The notes: generated by a model not told the origin, from the letters alone. Shown: positions 39,343-49,122, counted from the first letter of the stretch. The stretch: 64,000 bases of DNA from Microbacterium sp. RU1D (GCF_900156435.1 NZ_FTPQ01000001.1:992001-1056000); one strand, 5' to 3'. Translations and numbers: made by a program.

Positions 39343-40719
39343 GTGCCTGATCCGCACCTCACCGAGTCGCGGCTCACGCGCGCCTCGGCGGCGACCATGG
39401 CTACGGGCTCGCGCACCTCCATCACCTCCACTGCGACCCGCCGCCAGCGCCGGATCGTGCGCGCTGTGGTGCAGATGGCGGAGTGGTGGCGCGTCGTCAC
39501 CGAGGCGGTCGCGGCGGCCGTGTCGTGGGCCGGTCGCACCGTCCGTCCCGCCGGCGCGGTCGTCGCGATCACCGCGACACTCGGCCTCGGGATCGGCATC
39601 CTCTTCGGCTGGGTCGAGTGGATGGTGGCGGGGTCGATCGCCCTGCTGCTGCTGCTCATGAGCATCCCCTTCCTTTTCGGCGCGCGCGCCTACGAGGTCG
39701 ACCTGGCCCTCGAGCACGAGCGGGTCACCGCCGGACACGGCGTGACCGGCGAGATCGTCGTGCGCAACGACAGTGCGCGACCCGCACTGCCGGGCCGCCT
39801 CGACATCCCCGTCGGTCGCGGTCTCGTGGAGTTCGGCGTGCCGTTCCTCCGGCCCGGGCAGAGCAGCACCGAGCCGCTCGAGATCCCCCCGCTCCCGCGC
39901 GGTGTCGTGAGGGTCGGTCCGGTCACCACGGTGCGCAGCGACCCGGTGGGTCTACTGCGCCGCGAGCACGCGTTCGACGACGTGCACGACCTCTTCGTCC
40001 ACCCACGCACGGTCGCTCTGCCGTCCACGAGCGCCGGGCTCGTCCGCGACCTCGAGGGCAACGCGACCCGGCGTCTCGTCGACGCCGACATGTCGTTCCA
40101 CGCGATCCGCGAGTACGCCCCCGGCGACTCGCAGCGACAGGTGCACTGGAAGTCCACGGCCAAGACCGGGCGGCTGATGGTCCGCCAGTACGAGGAGTCC
40201 CGCCGCTCGCGCATGGCGGTCGTCCTCGGCGCCGCCACGCAGGAGTACACGGATGCCGACGAGTACGAGCTCGCGGTGTCGGCCGCCGCCTCGCTGGGCC
40301 TGCGCGCCGTGCGCGACGCACGCGACATCGACATCGTCACGGGGTCGGAGATCCCCCGGGTGGTGAAGGGCCGGCTGCGCGCGATCCGCCACATCCCGGT
40401 GATCTCGTCGCGCGCGATGCTCGACGGATTCAGTGCCATCGATCGCCACGAGAACACCATGCCGGTCGAAGACGTCTGCCGGCTGGCATCCGAGGCGAAC
40501 GAGCGTCTCTCGATCGCCTTCGTCGTCGTCGGCTCCGTCGTGCCGCTCTCGCGCCTGCGGCAGGCGGCCCTCGCGTTCCCCGCCGACACCGCGGTCGCCG
40601 CCGTCGTCTGCGACGAGCGTGCGCACCCCCGCATGCAGAACGTGGCGGGGCTCACCGTGCTCACAATTGGCACGCTCGACGACCTCTCCGGTCTGCTCGT
40701 GCGGGGAGCCACCTCGTGA
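39343..40719 (+). CDS. DUF58 domain membrane protein, MoxR partner
   Basis: 458 residues. After ~55 basic residues come two transmembrane helices (VVAITATLGLGIGILFGWVEW and MVAGSIALLLLLMSIPFLFG), then a beta-rich domain. The DUF58 signature is IREYAPGDSQRQVHWKSTAK followed by RLMVRQYEES, and a VWA-like fold carries on (RMAVVLG). DUF58 proteins pair with MoxR ATPases. GTG 39343 has a G-rich ribosome site. The gene overlaps the transglutaminase-like gene by GTGA. Confidence 0.93.
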   Translation: MPDPHLTESRLTRASAATMATGSRTSITSTATRRQRRIVRAVVQMAEWWRVVTEAVAAAVSWAGRTVRPAGAVVAITATLGLGIGILFGWVEWMVAGSIALLLLLMSIPFLFGARAYEVDLALEHERVTAGHGVTGEIVVRNDSARPALPGRLDIPVGRGLVEFGVPFLRPGQSSTEPLEIPPLPRGVVRVGPVTTVRSDPVGLLRREHAFDDVHDLFVHPRTVALPSTSAGLVRDLEGNATRRLVDADMSFHAIREYAPGDSQRQVHWKSTAKTGRLMVRQYEESRRSRMAVVLGAATQEYTDADEYELAVSAAASLGLRAVRDARDIDIVTGSEIPRVVKGRLRAIRHIPVISSRAMLDGFSAIDRHENTMPVEDVCRLASEANERLSIAFVVVGSVVPLSRLRQAALAFPADTAVAAVVCDERAHPRMQNVAGLTVLTIGTLDDLSGLLVRGATS

Positions 40720-43226
40720 GTGGCCCCCGCGAGCGCGCGTCGCGGCGCCGTCGAGAGGCGTCGTCGGCGCCGCGCTGGATCGCCGCCGTCGTCTACACCG
40801 CCGTGTCCGTGGCGCTCGCCGCGGTGGCGGCGTGGCCGATCTACGCGGCTGCGTCGTTCATCGTGCTCGTCGTCGCGGCATCCGTCACGGGAGCGGGTTT
40901 GGTGGCGCTCGTCGCGTGGCGCCGGGGGAGCGGGTGGGCGCTGGCGGCCGGACTCGTCGCCGCGTTCACGCTGCTGGCCGTTCCGCTCGCGGTGCCGTCG
41001 CGCCTGACCTCGCCGCTGGATGTGCTCCGAGGGCTCGGGGAGTCGTACGGCGGCGTGGTCGTCGCCTGGAAAGACCTGGTCACCGTCGACCTTCCGGTCG
41101 GCGCCTACCGCAACCTTCTGATCCCCGCGCTCGTGGTGTTCCTCGTCGGCACCGCTCTCGCCCTCTCGCTCGCCGCCCGGAGCGACCGCCAGGCGACCGC
41201 GGCCGTCGTCGCGGGCCTCGGGATGACCGGCTTCGGCCTCTTCTTCGGGCGCACGTCCACGAGCGCCCCGCTCCCCGTCGGCCCCCTCGTCCTGTCCGCG
41301 CCCGTGGAGACGCTCGTGGGTATCTCCGCGCTGCTCTCGGCAGTGCTGTGGCTGGCGTGGCGTGCGCACGACGAGCGCGCCCGCGCCCTCCGGCGTGCGA
41401 GCGACGTCTCCGCGGTGCAGGTCGGACCGGGACGCTCCCGCACCGATCGCCGCCGCGGCGCGCTCGGCGTGGCGATGATCGCGACCGCCGTTCTCGCCAC
41501 GGTCGCGGTCGTGCCGTGGGTCGCCCGCGGCGCGGACCGCGAGGTCCTCCGCTCCGCCGCCGGTCCCGACAGGCAGATCGCCGAGGCCGTGAGTCCGCTC
41601 GCGCAGTACCGCGCCATGTTCTCCGACGCGCGCGCCGACGAGGTGCTGTTCCGGGTGAGCGGCGAGGGGACCCTGCCCGAGCGCATCCGCCTCGCCACCC
41701 TCGACGCGTACGACGGCGAGATCTTCCGCGCCTCGGGCGACGAGGGGTCGGGCTTCGTCCGGCTCCCGTCCACGCGCGACGCGGGGGAGGGCCGGAGCAT
41801 CTCCGCCGACATCGAGATCGCCGATCTCGAGGGCATCTGGATGCCGACCGCCGGCCGTCTCGCCTCGGCGCGCTTCGAGGGCGACCGACGCGGCGCCATG
41901 GCCGACCGTTTCTACTACAGCGCCGACGCTGAAGCCGGGGTGCAGACGGCTGACGGGGGCCTGCGTGCGGGAGACCGCTACGAGCTCGCGGGCGTCGAGC
42001 CCGCCCCCGTCGATCTCGCCTCGCTGACGCCCCCGGGTGCGCCGCAGGGCGTCTCGGGCGGCGACAACCTGCAGAGGTGGGTCGAGGAGCACGCCACCGG
42101 CTCCGACGGCGTGGCCCTGCAGGCCCTCGTGCAGCTGCTGCGCGAGCGCGGATACCTCAGCCACAGCCTCGCCCCCGCGGGTGCCGCCGTTCCGGCGTGG
42201 GCGGCGGATCTCCCCGGTTACCAGCTGCAGCCGAGCGCCTCGGGGCATTCCCTGGCGCGCATCGACCGCATGTTCGAGCGGCTGCTCGACCGCGAGGACG
42301 ATCCCCGTGCGGCGTCGACGGGCAACTACGTCGCCGCCGTCGGCGACGACGAGCAGTTCGCCGTCGCCACCGCCCTCATAGCGCGCGAGCTGGGCTTCCC
42401 TGCCCGGGTGGTCGTCGGAACGCGTCTGGTGGCCGCCGACCCGACCCTGTCGGCGTGCGACGCGGGGGAGTGCCGACCGCGCGACCTGACGGCCTGGACC
42501 GAGGTCCAGGGCACCGACGGCCGGTGGGCGACGATCGACGTCACGCCCCAGTGGGAGCAGTCGCCCAGCCTCGAGGTCACGCAGCAGCGCGATCCCGAGA
42601 ACGTCACCGAGGTGCGTCCCGACACGGTAGAAGAGGTCGTCCCGCCCGAGCCCGTGCAGGAGGACGACTCGCAGAACGACGGCACGCGCTCCGACGACGG
42701 GCTCGACCTCGCCTGGCTCTGGCCCGTGCTGCGCATCGCCGGCATCGGCCTGCTCGTGGTCCTGGTGCTCTTCGGGCCCTTCCTCGCCGTCGTCATCGCG
42801 AAGGCCGTCCGTCGACGCGGTCGTCGACGCGACCCCGACGCCCGCAGCGCCATCGCCGGCGGGTGGGACGAGTACGTCGACGCCGGACTCGACGCGGGCC
42901 GTTCCGTGCCGCGTGCCCCGACCCGCCGCGAGGTGGCCGAGGCGTTCGCGACACCCTCCGGCATCCGCCTGGCCGCCGACGCCGACCGCGCCGTGTTCGC
43001 CGCCGATGACGTCACCGCCGACGAGGTCGCCGCGTTCTGGCGCATCGTCGACGATGAGCGGCGCGTCCTCACCCGTCAGCGCGGCTTCTGGCGCCGGGTG
43101 CGCGCGGCCGTATCGTTGAGATCGTTCCTGCGGTTCCTCGCGCCTCGGCCTCCTCGGCGGGGGTCGCCGCATCGCGACGAGAGGGGGAAGCGTCCCGCCA
43201 CGACGGCCCGACGCGATACGACATGA
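40716..43226 (+). CDS. TgpA-like membrane protein with degenerate transglutaminase domain
   Basis: 836 residues. The N-terminal ~210 form about six transmembrane helices, then an extracellular part, a further helix near 670-695 (LRIAGIGLLVVLVLFGPFLAV) and a cytoplasmic tail. The transglutaminase-like fold is clear in EQFAVATALIARELGFPARVVVG and DLTAWTEVQGTDGRWATIDVTP. The catalytic Cys position (usually G-x-C-E-x-F-A) is Asp in GDDEQFA, and the His position (usually HAWVEV) is Thr in TAWTEV; only the final Asp is kept. It is therefore predicted to be a pseudoenzyme, perhaps a substrate- or peptidoglycan-binding scaffold. It overlaps both neighbours by 4 bases. Confidence 0.88.
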   Translation: MSGPRERASRRRREASSAPRWIAAVVYTAVSVALAAVAAWPIYAAASFIVLVVAASVTGAGLVALVAWRRGSGWALAAGLVAAFTLLAVPLAVPSRLTSPLDVLRGLGESYGGVVVAWKDLVTVDLPVGAYRNLLIPALVVFLVGTALALSLAARSDRQATAAVVAGLGMTGFGLFFGRTSTSAPLPVGPLVLSAPVETLVGISALLSAVLWLAWRAHDERARALRRASDVSAVQVGPGRSRTDRRRGALGVAMIATAVLATVAVVPWVARGADREVLRSAAGPDRQIAEAVSPLAQYRAMFSDARADEVLFRVSGEGTLPERIRLATLDAYDGEIFRASGDEGSGFVRLPSTRDAGEGRSISADIEIADLEGIWMPTAGRLASARFEGDRRGAMADRFYYSADAEAGVQTADGGLRAGDRYELAGVEPAPVDLASLTPPGAPQGVSGGDNLQRWVEEHATGSDGVALQALVQLLRERGYLSHSLAPAGAAVPAWAADLPGYQLQPSASGHSLARIDRMFERLLDREDDPRAASTGNYVAAVGDDEQFAVATALIARELGFPARVVVGTRLVAADPTLSACDAGECRPRDLTAWTEVQGTDGRWATIDVTPQWEQSPSLEVTQQRDPENVTEVRPDTVEEVVPPEPVQEDDSQNDGTRSDDGLDLAWLWPVLRIAGIGLLVVLVLFGPFLAVVIAKAVRRRGRRRDPDARSAIAGGWDEYVDAGLDAGRSVPRAPTRREVAEAFATPSGIRLAADADRAVFAADDVTADEVAAFWRIVDDERRVLTRQRGFWRRVRAAVSLRSFLRFLAPRPPRRGSPHRDERGKRPATTARRDTT

Positions 43227-44905
43227 CCGATTCGACGACGCTGGTGTTGGGAGCGAGTTCGCTCGCTCTGGTCGTGGTGCTCTACGTCTGGTTCGCCCTC
43301 GCCTTGGCCGCGATTTTCCGCAAGATCGGCGAGCCGGTCTGGAAGGCGTGGGTGCCCGTCGTCAACGTCGCCACCGTGCTGAAACTCGGCGGGTTCTCCC
43401 CGTGGCTCGTGCTGATCAACCTCGTGCCCCTCTTCGGCTTCATCGCCTTCGCCGTCGTCTTCATCGTGTCGGTCCACCGCATCAACGTCGGGTTCGGCGC
43501 CGGCGGCGGGCTCACGGTGGTGGGCGCCCTCATCCCGGTCGTCTGGGCCAGCATCCTCGGCTTCGGGTCCGCCCGCTGGAAGGGCGAGACCTCCCGCGGT
43601 GTCGACGAGGATTCCGCGCCCGTCCGCCGCGGACGCGACTTCGACGGACCGTACGTGCCGCTCATCGGCGGGTGGACGCCCGAGCCCGAGCCCGACGCCC
43701 AGCCCGCGGCCGACGACCGCCCCGCCGCCGCGGCGCCGCCGGCGTCCGAGCCGGTCGTGCAGCCGTTCGCCGCCCCGACGGGGTCTTTGGCCGACGCCGT
43801 CCCGTCGCGGAGCGGGTGGGCGCCTCCGGCGGACCTTCGGCCTGCTCGCCCCGACGACCGCCGCTCGAGTGCCCGGCCCGCACCCGCGGAGACGCCCGCC
43901 CCCGCGGCCTCCGCATCGGTCTTCGACGTGCTCGACGCCCTCCGTGACGGCAGCCCCGCCCCGGTCGATGTCGCCCCCTCGTCGCCGGCCTCACGGGACG
44001 CGCCCCCCACCCCCGTCGTTCAGACTCCGGATGCCGAGGACTCGCCGTCCGGCTGGGTCCCCCGTCCCGCGGAGGAGCCGTCGGACCCCGCACCGCACGC
44101 GGATGCCCTCGCCACGCGGGCGCTGCTGCTGCCCGGGACGCCGAGCCGCGGCGGCCCCTCGCGGGCCGGCGCGGCGGACGGGGATGCGGCGTCCGCCCCC
44201 GGGCACGTCGACGATCACGCGCCTATGCCGCAGGATCGACCGGTCGACGGTCCCCTCGGCGAAGCGCCGTCCCCCTGGGCCGGCCCCTCCCGCCGCGGCA
44301 CGGACGCGCCGGATGACGCGCGAGAGAATAGCGCCGAGGCGCCTCTCACGCGCCCTGCCGCCGGGCCTGTTCCAGCCCCGCGCGTCTCCCGCGCCTCCGC
44401 CGACGAATTCCCCGAGCTGTCCGAAGCGGTCTCGGCGGTTCCCGACGCCCCCGACGCGGGCGCTCCGCGCTCCGCGCGCACGTCGGTGTCGGCGCTCTAC
44501 ACGCGGCCCGAGGTGCCGTCCGACGACGACTTCGACGCGCTCGATCGCACGGTCGTGACACGGCGCAAGCGCATCCCGTGGGCGCTGATCGCCCCCAACG
44601 GCGAGACCGTCGATCTGACCTCGTCGGTCGTGATCCTCGGTCGTCGTCCCGGCGCGGATGCCGCGCACCCCGACGCGCAGCTCGTCGGCATCGTCGACGA
44701 GACGCGGACGGTGTCGAAGACGCACGCGCGCCTCGAGCTGCGCGGTGACACCTGGTACGTCACCGACCTGGGCTCGACCAACGGCGTCCTGTTCGCCACG
44801 CTCATGGGCACGGAGGTGGAGGCTCCCCCCGGCGAGGAGATCGAGGCGGGCGAGAGGTTCTTCCTCGGCGACGCGGAGGTGCGCCTGACGCGGAGGAACG
44901 CGTGA
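43223..44905 (+). CDS. DUF5684 membrane domain fused to FHA phosphothreonine-binding domain
   Basis: 560 residues. Residues about 8-120 hold three or four helices with the DUF5684 pattern (IGEPVWKAWVPVVNVATVLKL, VLINLVPLFGFIAF). A 320-residue Pro/Ala/Asp-rich disordered linker follows. Residues about 450-560 are an FHA domain: VVILGRRPG, VSKTHARLEL and VTDLGSTNGVLF give the Arg, Ser-x-x-His and Asn residues that bind phosphothreonine. Just before it is ALDRTVVTRRKR, a likely kinase target loop of the kind that lets FHA proteins bind themselves or partners. The kinase in this operon is the natural regulator. ATG 43223 overlaps the upstream stop. Confidence 0.88.
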   Translation: MTDSTTLVLGASSLALVVVLYVWFALALAAIFRKIGEPVWKAWVPVVNVATVLKLGGFSPWLVLINLVPLFGFIAFAVVFIVSVHRINVGFGAGGGLTVVGALIPVVWASILGFGSARWKGETSRGVDEDSAPVRRGRDFDGPYVPLIGGWTPEPEPDAQPAADDRPAAAAPPASEPVVQPFAAPTGSLADAVPSRSGWAPPADLRPARPDDRRSSARPAPAETPAPAASASVFDVLDALRDGSPAPVDVAPSSPASRDAPPTPVVQTPDAEDSPSGWVPRPAEEPSDPAPHADALATRALLLPGTPSRGGPSRAGAADGDAASAPGHVDDHAPMPQDRPVDGPLGEAPSPWAGPSRRGTDAPDDARENSAEAPLTRPAAGPVPAPRVSRASADEFPELSEAVSAVPDAPDAGAPRSARTSVSALYTRPEVPSDDDFDALDRTVVTRRKRIPWALIAPNGETVDLTSSVVILGRRPGADAAHPDAQLVGIVDETRTVSKTHARLELRGDTWYVTDLGSTNGVLFATLMGTEVEAPPGEEIEAGERFFLGDAEVRLTRRNA

Positions 44906-45711
44906 GCGGCCCGGACGACCGGCCCGACGACCCCGACGAGGTCACACTGTGGGCCGGACGACTGCGCGCGTGGCCGGCCAATCCTCCCGCCGACGCGGAC
45001 GAAGCCGACGTCGACGACTCCGCCGTCCGGTCGGGGGACGACGAGCCGGATGACGCGACGGCGATCGCCCACCCCGCAACGCCCGTCGATGAGCCCGATG
45101 ACGCGACGGTGATCGCCCGCCGCGCCGCACCTGCGGACGAGCCGGATGACGCGACCGTGGTCGCCCACCGCGCGGTCCCCGCCGCCGAGCTCGACGACGA
45201 CACCGTCCGCCGCGCACCCGCGGACGAGCCGACCCGACGCCGCGGCGAGGTCGCCACGCCTCCCATCGACGACGACACCGAACCCGGATCGCGCACGCGG
45301 CGCCCTTCGGCTCTCGTCGAGCCCGACGACAGCACGCGTCCCCGCACCGCCCCCGGTGACACCGACGACACCCGTGCCGGCTCCCGTCGTGCGCGCCGAG
45401 CCGCGTCGGGCGAAGCCTCGTCCGGCGGCGAAGAACCGGCGACCGTTGCTCTCGGACCGGCCGTTCCGGGTGCGCTGCGCGAGGCACGCGTCCCCAGCGC
45501 CCTTCAGCGCGAGAGCTACGACCCGCGGGTCGACGCGCCCATCCGCGTGGAGCGTTCGGTACGCCCCACACTGTCCGCGCCGCGGCGCGACGCGGCGCTC
45601 GTGCGACCGCGGGCGACGCGGGGCAGCGCCTGGCGGGCCCTCCTCATCGGAGCCGCGGTGGTCCTGCTGCTCGCGGCTGCCGCCGGGGCGGCGGTGCTGT
45701 TGCCGGGCTGA
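44902..45711 (+). CDS. Membrane-anchored protein with DEPDDAT(V/A) repeats, unknown function
   Basis: 269 residues. Acidic N-terminal half with at least three tandem ~16-residue units centred on DEPDDATAIAHPA, DEPDDATVIARRA and DEPDDATVVAHRA (residues about 50-95), and a degenerate fourth, AELDDDTVRRAPA. A long basic Pro/Arg/Ser stretch follows, and one helix at the C-terminus (WRALLIGAAVVLLLAAAAGAAVLL) anchors it with the repeats inside the cell. The Thr units resemble the Thr motif before the FHA domain of the preceding gene, so they are probable kinase substrates and FHA ligands (inference). GTG 44902 overlaps that gene (GTGA). It is the last gene of the series. Confidence 0.75.
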   Translation: MSGPDDRPDDPDEVTLWAGRLRAWPANPPADADEADVDDSAVRSGDDEPDDATAIAHPATPVDEPDDATVIARRAAPADEPDDATVVAHRAVPAAELDDDTVRRAPADEPTRRRGEVATPPIDDDTEPGSRTRRPSALVEPDDSTRPRTAPGDTDDTRAGSRRARRAASGEASSGGEEPATVALGPAVPGALREARVPSALQRESYDPRVDAPIRVERSVRPTLSAPRRDAALVRPRATRGSAWRALLIGAAVVLLLAAAAGAAVLLPG

Positions 45712-45756
45712 GCGGGCGGCATCCTGATCGCTCTGCGCGGACGGACCCGTGCACGT

Positions 45757-45785
45757 TTGCCCGACCTCTTCGGAACGCGTATCAT
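45757..45785 (+). promoter_or_regulatory. str operon promoter
   Basis: TTGCCC (45757-45762) and TATCAT (45780-45785) are spaced by 17 bp. The implied start near 45793 leaves a leader of about 270 nt before rpsL. The 353-base gap 45712-46064 otherwise shows no gene. Confidence 0.6.
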
Positions 45786-46020
45786 TGACCGGGTGTGCGT
45801 TCACGCGCGCCGTGCGTCGTGCCTTCGGGCGTGTCGTCGGATCAACGCTCGCACCATCTCAGGGATCGGCCTGCGAACAGGTCGCCCCCACGGCATATCC
45901 ACCACACATCGCGTCCGATCATTCTGACGCGCGGTGGATCACACGTGAGCCCGACACGTCACGAATCGCAAGATGAGCGGCATGGCGGGGGAGACACGAC
46001 CGCTGTCACCGTGCAGCACC

Positions 46021-46047
46021 CCGGGCGGACCGAGAGGAACCGCCCGG
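46021..46047 (+). promoter_or_regulatory. Leader hairpin just before the rpsL ribosome site
   Basis: CCGGGCGG (46021-46028) pairs with CCGCCCGG (46040-46047), loop of 11 bases, ending eight bases before AAGGAGAG. It could control access to the rpsL ribosome site, perhaps as a ribosomal-protein feedback site. Confidence 0.45.
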
Positions 46048-46064
46048 CCAATCAAGGAGAGAAC

Positions 46065-46433
46065 GTGCCAACCATTCAGCAGTTGGTTCGCAAGGGCCGC
46101 TCGCCGAAGGTCTCGAAGACCAAGGCTCCCGCGCTGAAGTCGAACCCCCAGCAGGCCGGCGTGTGCACCCGCGTGTACACGACGACCCCCAAGAAGCCGA
46201 ACTCGGCCATGCGCAAGGTCGCCCGCGTCAAGCTGCGCAACGGCACCGAGGTCACCGCGTACATCCCCGGTGAGGGCCACAACCTCCAGGAGCACTCGCT
46301 GGTGCTCGTCCGTGGTGGTCGTGTGAAGGACCTCCCCGGTGTCCGCTACAAGATCGTCCGCGGTGCGCTCGACACCCAGGCTGTCAAGAACCGTAAGCAG
46401 GCTCGTAGCCGCTACGGCGCGAAGAAGGGCTGA
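46065..46433 (+). CDS. rpsL: 30S ribosomal protein S12
   Basis: 122 residues, complete. [14 protein letters not shown] at the start and [19 protein letters not shown] around the decoding loop are diagnostic; S12 sits at the decoding centre. The two Lys residues whose change gives streptomycin resistance (in TPKKPNS and [12 protein letters not shown]) are wild-type. GTG 46065 has AAGGAGAG upstream. First gene of the str operon. Confidence 0.98.
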   Translation: MPTIQQLVRKGRSPKVSKTKAPALKSNPQQAGVCTRVYTTTPKKPNSAMRKVARVKLRNGTEVTAYIPGEGHNLQEHSLVLVRGGRVKDLPGVRYKIVRGALDTQAVKNRKQARSRYGAKKG

Positions 46434-46438
46434 GAACC

Positions 46439-46909
46439 ATGCCTCGTAAGGGTCCCGCCCCGAAGCGTCCCGTCGTCAACGACCCGGTGTACGGCGCTCC
46501 CGTCGTCACCCAGCTGGTCAACAAGATCCTCGTCGACGGCAAGAAGTCCATCGCCGAGTCGATCGTCTACGACGCCCTCAAGGGTGTCGAGGCGAAGAAC
46601 AGCCAGGACGCCGTCGCCACGCTGAAGAAGGCGCTCGACAACGTCCGTCCCACCCTCGAGGTCAAGAGCCGCCGCGTCGGTGGCTCGACCTACCAGGTTC
46701 CCGTCGAGGTCAAGCCGCACCGCGCCAACACGCTCGCGCTGCGCTGGCTCGTGAGCTACGCCAAGGGTCGTCGTGAGAAGACGATGACCGAGCGTCTGCA
46801 GAACGAGATCCTCGACGCCTCGAACGGCCTCGGTGCCGCGGTCAAGCGCCGCGAAGACACCCACAAGATGGCCGAGTCGAACCGCGCCTTCGCGCACTAC
46901 CGCTGGTAA
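46439..46909 (+). CDS. rpsG: 30S ribosomal protein S7
   Basis: 156 residues, the normal bacterial length. [18 protein letters not shown] starts it and [21 protein letters not shown] is the conserved core. S7 nucleates assembly of the 30S head and in many bacteria represses the str operon. It begins 5 bases after rpsL. Confidence 0.98.
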   Translation: MPRKGPAPKRPVVNDPVYGAPVVTQLVNKILVDGKKSIAESIVYDALKGVEAKNSQDAVATLKKALDNVRPTLEVKSRRVGGSTYQVPVEVKPHRANTLALRWLVSYAKGRREKTMTERLQNEILDASNGLGAAVKRREDTHKMAESNRAFAHYRW

Positions 46910-46916
46910 AACCCGC

Positions 46917-46953
46917 GGAGGGTCCGTGATCGAACCCCGGTCACGGACCCTCC
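46917..46953 (+). terminator. Hairpin between rpsG and fusA
   Basis: GGAGGGTCCGTGA (46917-46929) pairs perfectly with TCACGGACCCTCC (46941-46953), 13 bp with an 11-base loop and no T-run. Attenuation, processing or message stability are possible roles. Confidence 0.65.
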
Positions 46954-46996
46954 GATGGGCCCGGCATCAACCTCCCAACAGGTAAGGAAGACACCC

Positions 46997-49111
46997 GTGG
47001 CACAAGACGTGCTCACCGACCTCCACAAGGTCCGCAACATCGGCATCATGGCGCACATCGATGCCGGCAAGACGACGACGACCGAGCGCATCCTGTTCTA
47101 CACGGGCGTCAACCACAAGATCGGCGAGACGCACGACGGTGCGGCGACCACCGACTGGATGGAGCAGGAGCAGGAGCGTGGCATCACGATCACCTCCGCT
47201 GCTGTGACCTGCTTCTGGGAAAAGAACCAGATCAACATCATCGACACCCCCGGTCACGTCGACTTCACCGTCGAGGTGGAGCGCTCGCTCCGCGTGCTCG
47301 ACGGTGCCGTCGCCGTCTTCGACGGCAAGGAGGGCGTCGAGCCCCAGTCCGAGACCGTGTGGCGTCAGGCTGACAAGTACGACGTCCCCCGCATCTGCTT
47401 CGTCAACAAGATGGACAAGCTGGGCGCCGACTTCTACTTCACGGTCGACACCATCGTCAACCGCCTGAAGGCCAAGCCCCTCGTGCTCCAGATCCCGATC
47501 GGCGCCGAGAACGACTTCGTCGGCGTCGTCGACCTCGTCTACATGCGCGCTCTGGTCTGGCCCGGCGACGCCAAGGGTGATGTCACCATGGGCGCCAAGT
47601 ACGAGATCCAGGAGATCCCGGCCGACCTCGTCGAGAAGGCGCAGGAGTACCGCGAGAAGCTCCTCGAGACCGTCGCCGAGTCCGACGACGCGCTGCTCGA
47701 GAAGTACTTCGGTGGCGAAGAGCTCACCCACGAGGAGATCAAGGGCGCCATCCGCAAGATGACGATCGCCAGCGAGGTCTACCCCGTGCTGTGCGGTTCG
47801 GCGTTCAAGAACCGCGGCGTGCAGCCCATGCTCGACGCCGTGGTCGACTACCTCCCCTCGCCCCTGGACGTGCCCGCCATCGAGGCGCACGACCCCAAGG
47901 ACGAAGAGGTCGTCATCGAGCGCCACGCCGACCGTGAGGAGCCCTTCGCGGCCCTCGCGTTCAAGATCGTGACGCACCCGTTCTTCGGTCGCCTCACCTA
48001 CATCCGCGTGTACTCGGGTCACCTCGACTCCGGTGCCCAGGTCGTCAACGCGACCAAGGGCAAGAAGGAGCGCATCGGGAAGATCTTCCAGATGCACGCC
48101 AACAAGGAGATGCCGGTCGACTCGGTCACCGCCGGTCACATCTACGCCGTCATCGGTCTGAAGGACACCACCACCGGTGACACCCTCTGCGACCCGCAGA
48201 ACCAGGTCGTCCTCGAGTCGATGACCTTCCCCGAGCCGGTCATCGAGGTCGCCATCGAGCCGAAGACCAAGGCCGACCAGGAGAAGCTGGGTGTCGCCAT
48301 CCAGAAGCTCGCCGAAGAAGACCCGACGTTCCGCGTCGAGCAGAACGCCGAGACCGGCCAGACCGTCATCAAGGGCATGGGCGAGCTCCACCTCGACATC
48401 CTGGTCGACCGCATGAAGCGCGAGTTCAAGGTCGAGGCCAACGTCGGAAAGCCCCAGGTGGCGTACCGCGAGACCATCCGCAAGGCGGTCGAGCGTCACG
48501 ACTACACCCACAAGAAGCAGACCGGTGGTTCGGGTCAGTTCGCGAAGATCCAGTTCGCGATCGAGCCCCTCGAGGTCACGGCCGACAAGACCTACGAGTT
48601 CGAGAACAAGGTCACCGGTGGTCGTATCCCGCGCGAGTACATCTCGCCGACCGACCAGGGCTTCCAGGACGCCATGAACGTCGGCGTGCTCGCCGGCTAC
48701 CCCATGGTGGGTGTCAAGGCGATCCTCCTCGACGGTGCCTCGCACGACGTCGACTCGTCGGAGATGGCGTTCAAGATCGCCGGTTCGATGGGCTTCAAGG
48801 AGGCCGTCCGCAAGGCGAACCCCACCATCCTCGAGCCGATCATGGCCGTCGAGGTGCGTACTCCCGAGGAGTACATGGGCGACGTCATCGGCGACCTGAA
48901 CTCGCGTCGTGGCCAGATCCAGTCGATGGAAGACGCCGCCGGCGTCAAGGTCGTCCGGGCCAACGTGCCGCTGTCCGAGATGTTCGGCTACATCGGCGAC
49001 CTGCGCTCGAAGACCTCGGGCCGTGCCGTCTACTCGATGGAGTTCGACAGCTACGCCGACGTCCCGAAGGCCGTGGCCGACGAGATCGTCCAGAAGAACA
49101 AGGGCGAGTAA
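46997..49111 (+). CDS. fusA: Elongation factor G
   Basis: 704 residues. The GTPase domain has P-loop [15 protein letters not shown], switch [22 protein letters not shown] and NKMDKLGAD; domains II-V follow with [17 protein letters not shown] and [12 protein letters not shown]-like blocks ([15 protein letters not shown]). It drives translocation on the ribosome. GTG 46997 is chosen from AAGGAAG upstream and from the usual N-terminus ([16 protein letters not shown]). Confidence 0.98.
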   Translation: MAQDVLTDLHKVRNIGIMAHIDAGKTTTTERILFYTGVNHKIGETHDGAATTDWMEQEQERGITITSAAVTCFWEKNQINIIDTPGHVDFTVEVERSLRVLDGAVAVFDGKEGVEPQSETVWRQADKYDVPRICFVNKMDKLGADFYFTVDTIVNRLKAKPLVLQIPIGAENDFVGVVDLVYMRALVWPGDAKGDVTMGAKYEIQEIPADLVEKAQEYREKLLETVAESDDALLEKYFGGEELTHEEIKGAIRKMTIASEVYPVLCGSAFKNRGVQPMLDAVVDYLPSPLDVPAIEAHDPKDEEVVIERHADREEPFAALAFKIVTHPFFGRLTYIRVYSGHLDSGAQVVNATKGKKERIGKIFQMHANKEMPVDSVTAGHIYAVIGLKDTTTGDTLCDPQNQVVLESMTFPEPVIEVAIEPKTKADQEKLGVAIQKLAEEDPTFRVEQNAETGQTVIKGMGELHLDILVDRMKREFKVEANVGKPQVAYRETIRKAVERHDYTHKKQTGGSGQFAKIQFAIEPLEVTADKTYEFENKVTGGRIPREYISPTDQGFQDAMNVGVLAGYPMVGVKAILLDGASHDVDSSEMAFKIAGSMGFKEAVRKANPTILEPIMAVEVRTPEEYMGDVIGDLNSRRGQIQSMEDAAGVKVVRANVPLSEMFGYIGDLRSKTSGRAVYSMEFDSYADVPKAVADEIVQKNKGE

Positions 49112-49122
49112 CACCGCTCTCA

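Noticed and set aside
45795-46064. N-terminal extension of the rpsL frame
   Set aside because: S12 N-terminus is invariant and starts at GTG 46065 with AAGGAGAG; the rest is leader.
46955-46996. 14-codon extension of EF-G
   Set aside because: EF-G homologues start at the AQDVLTDL region; GTG 46997 has AAGGAAG and the extension overlaps a hairpin.
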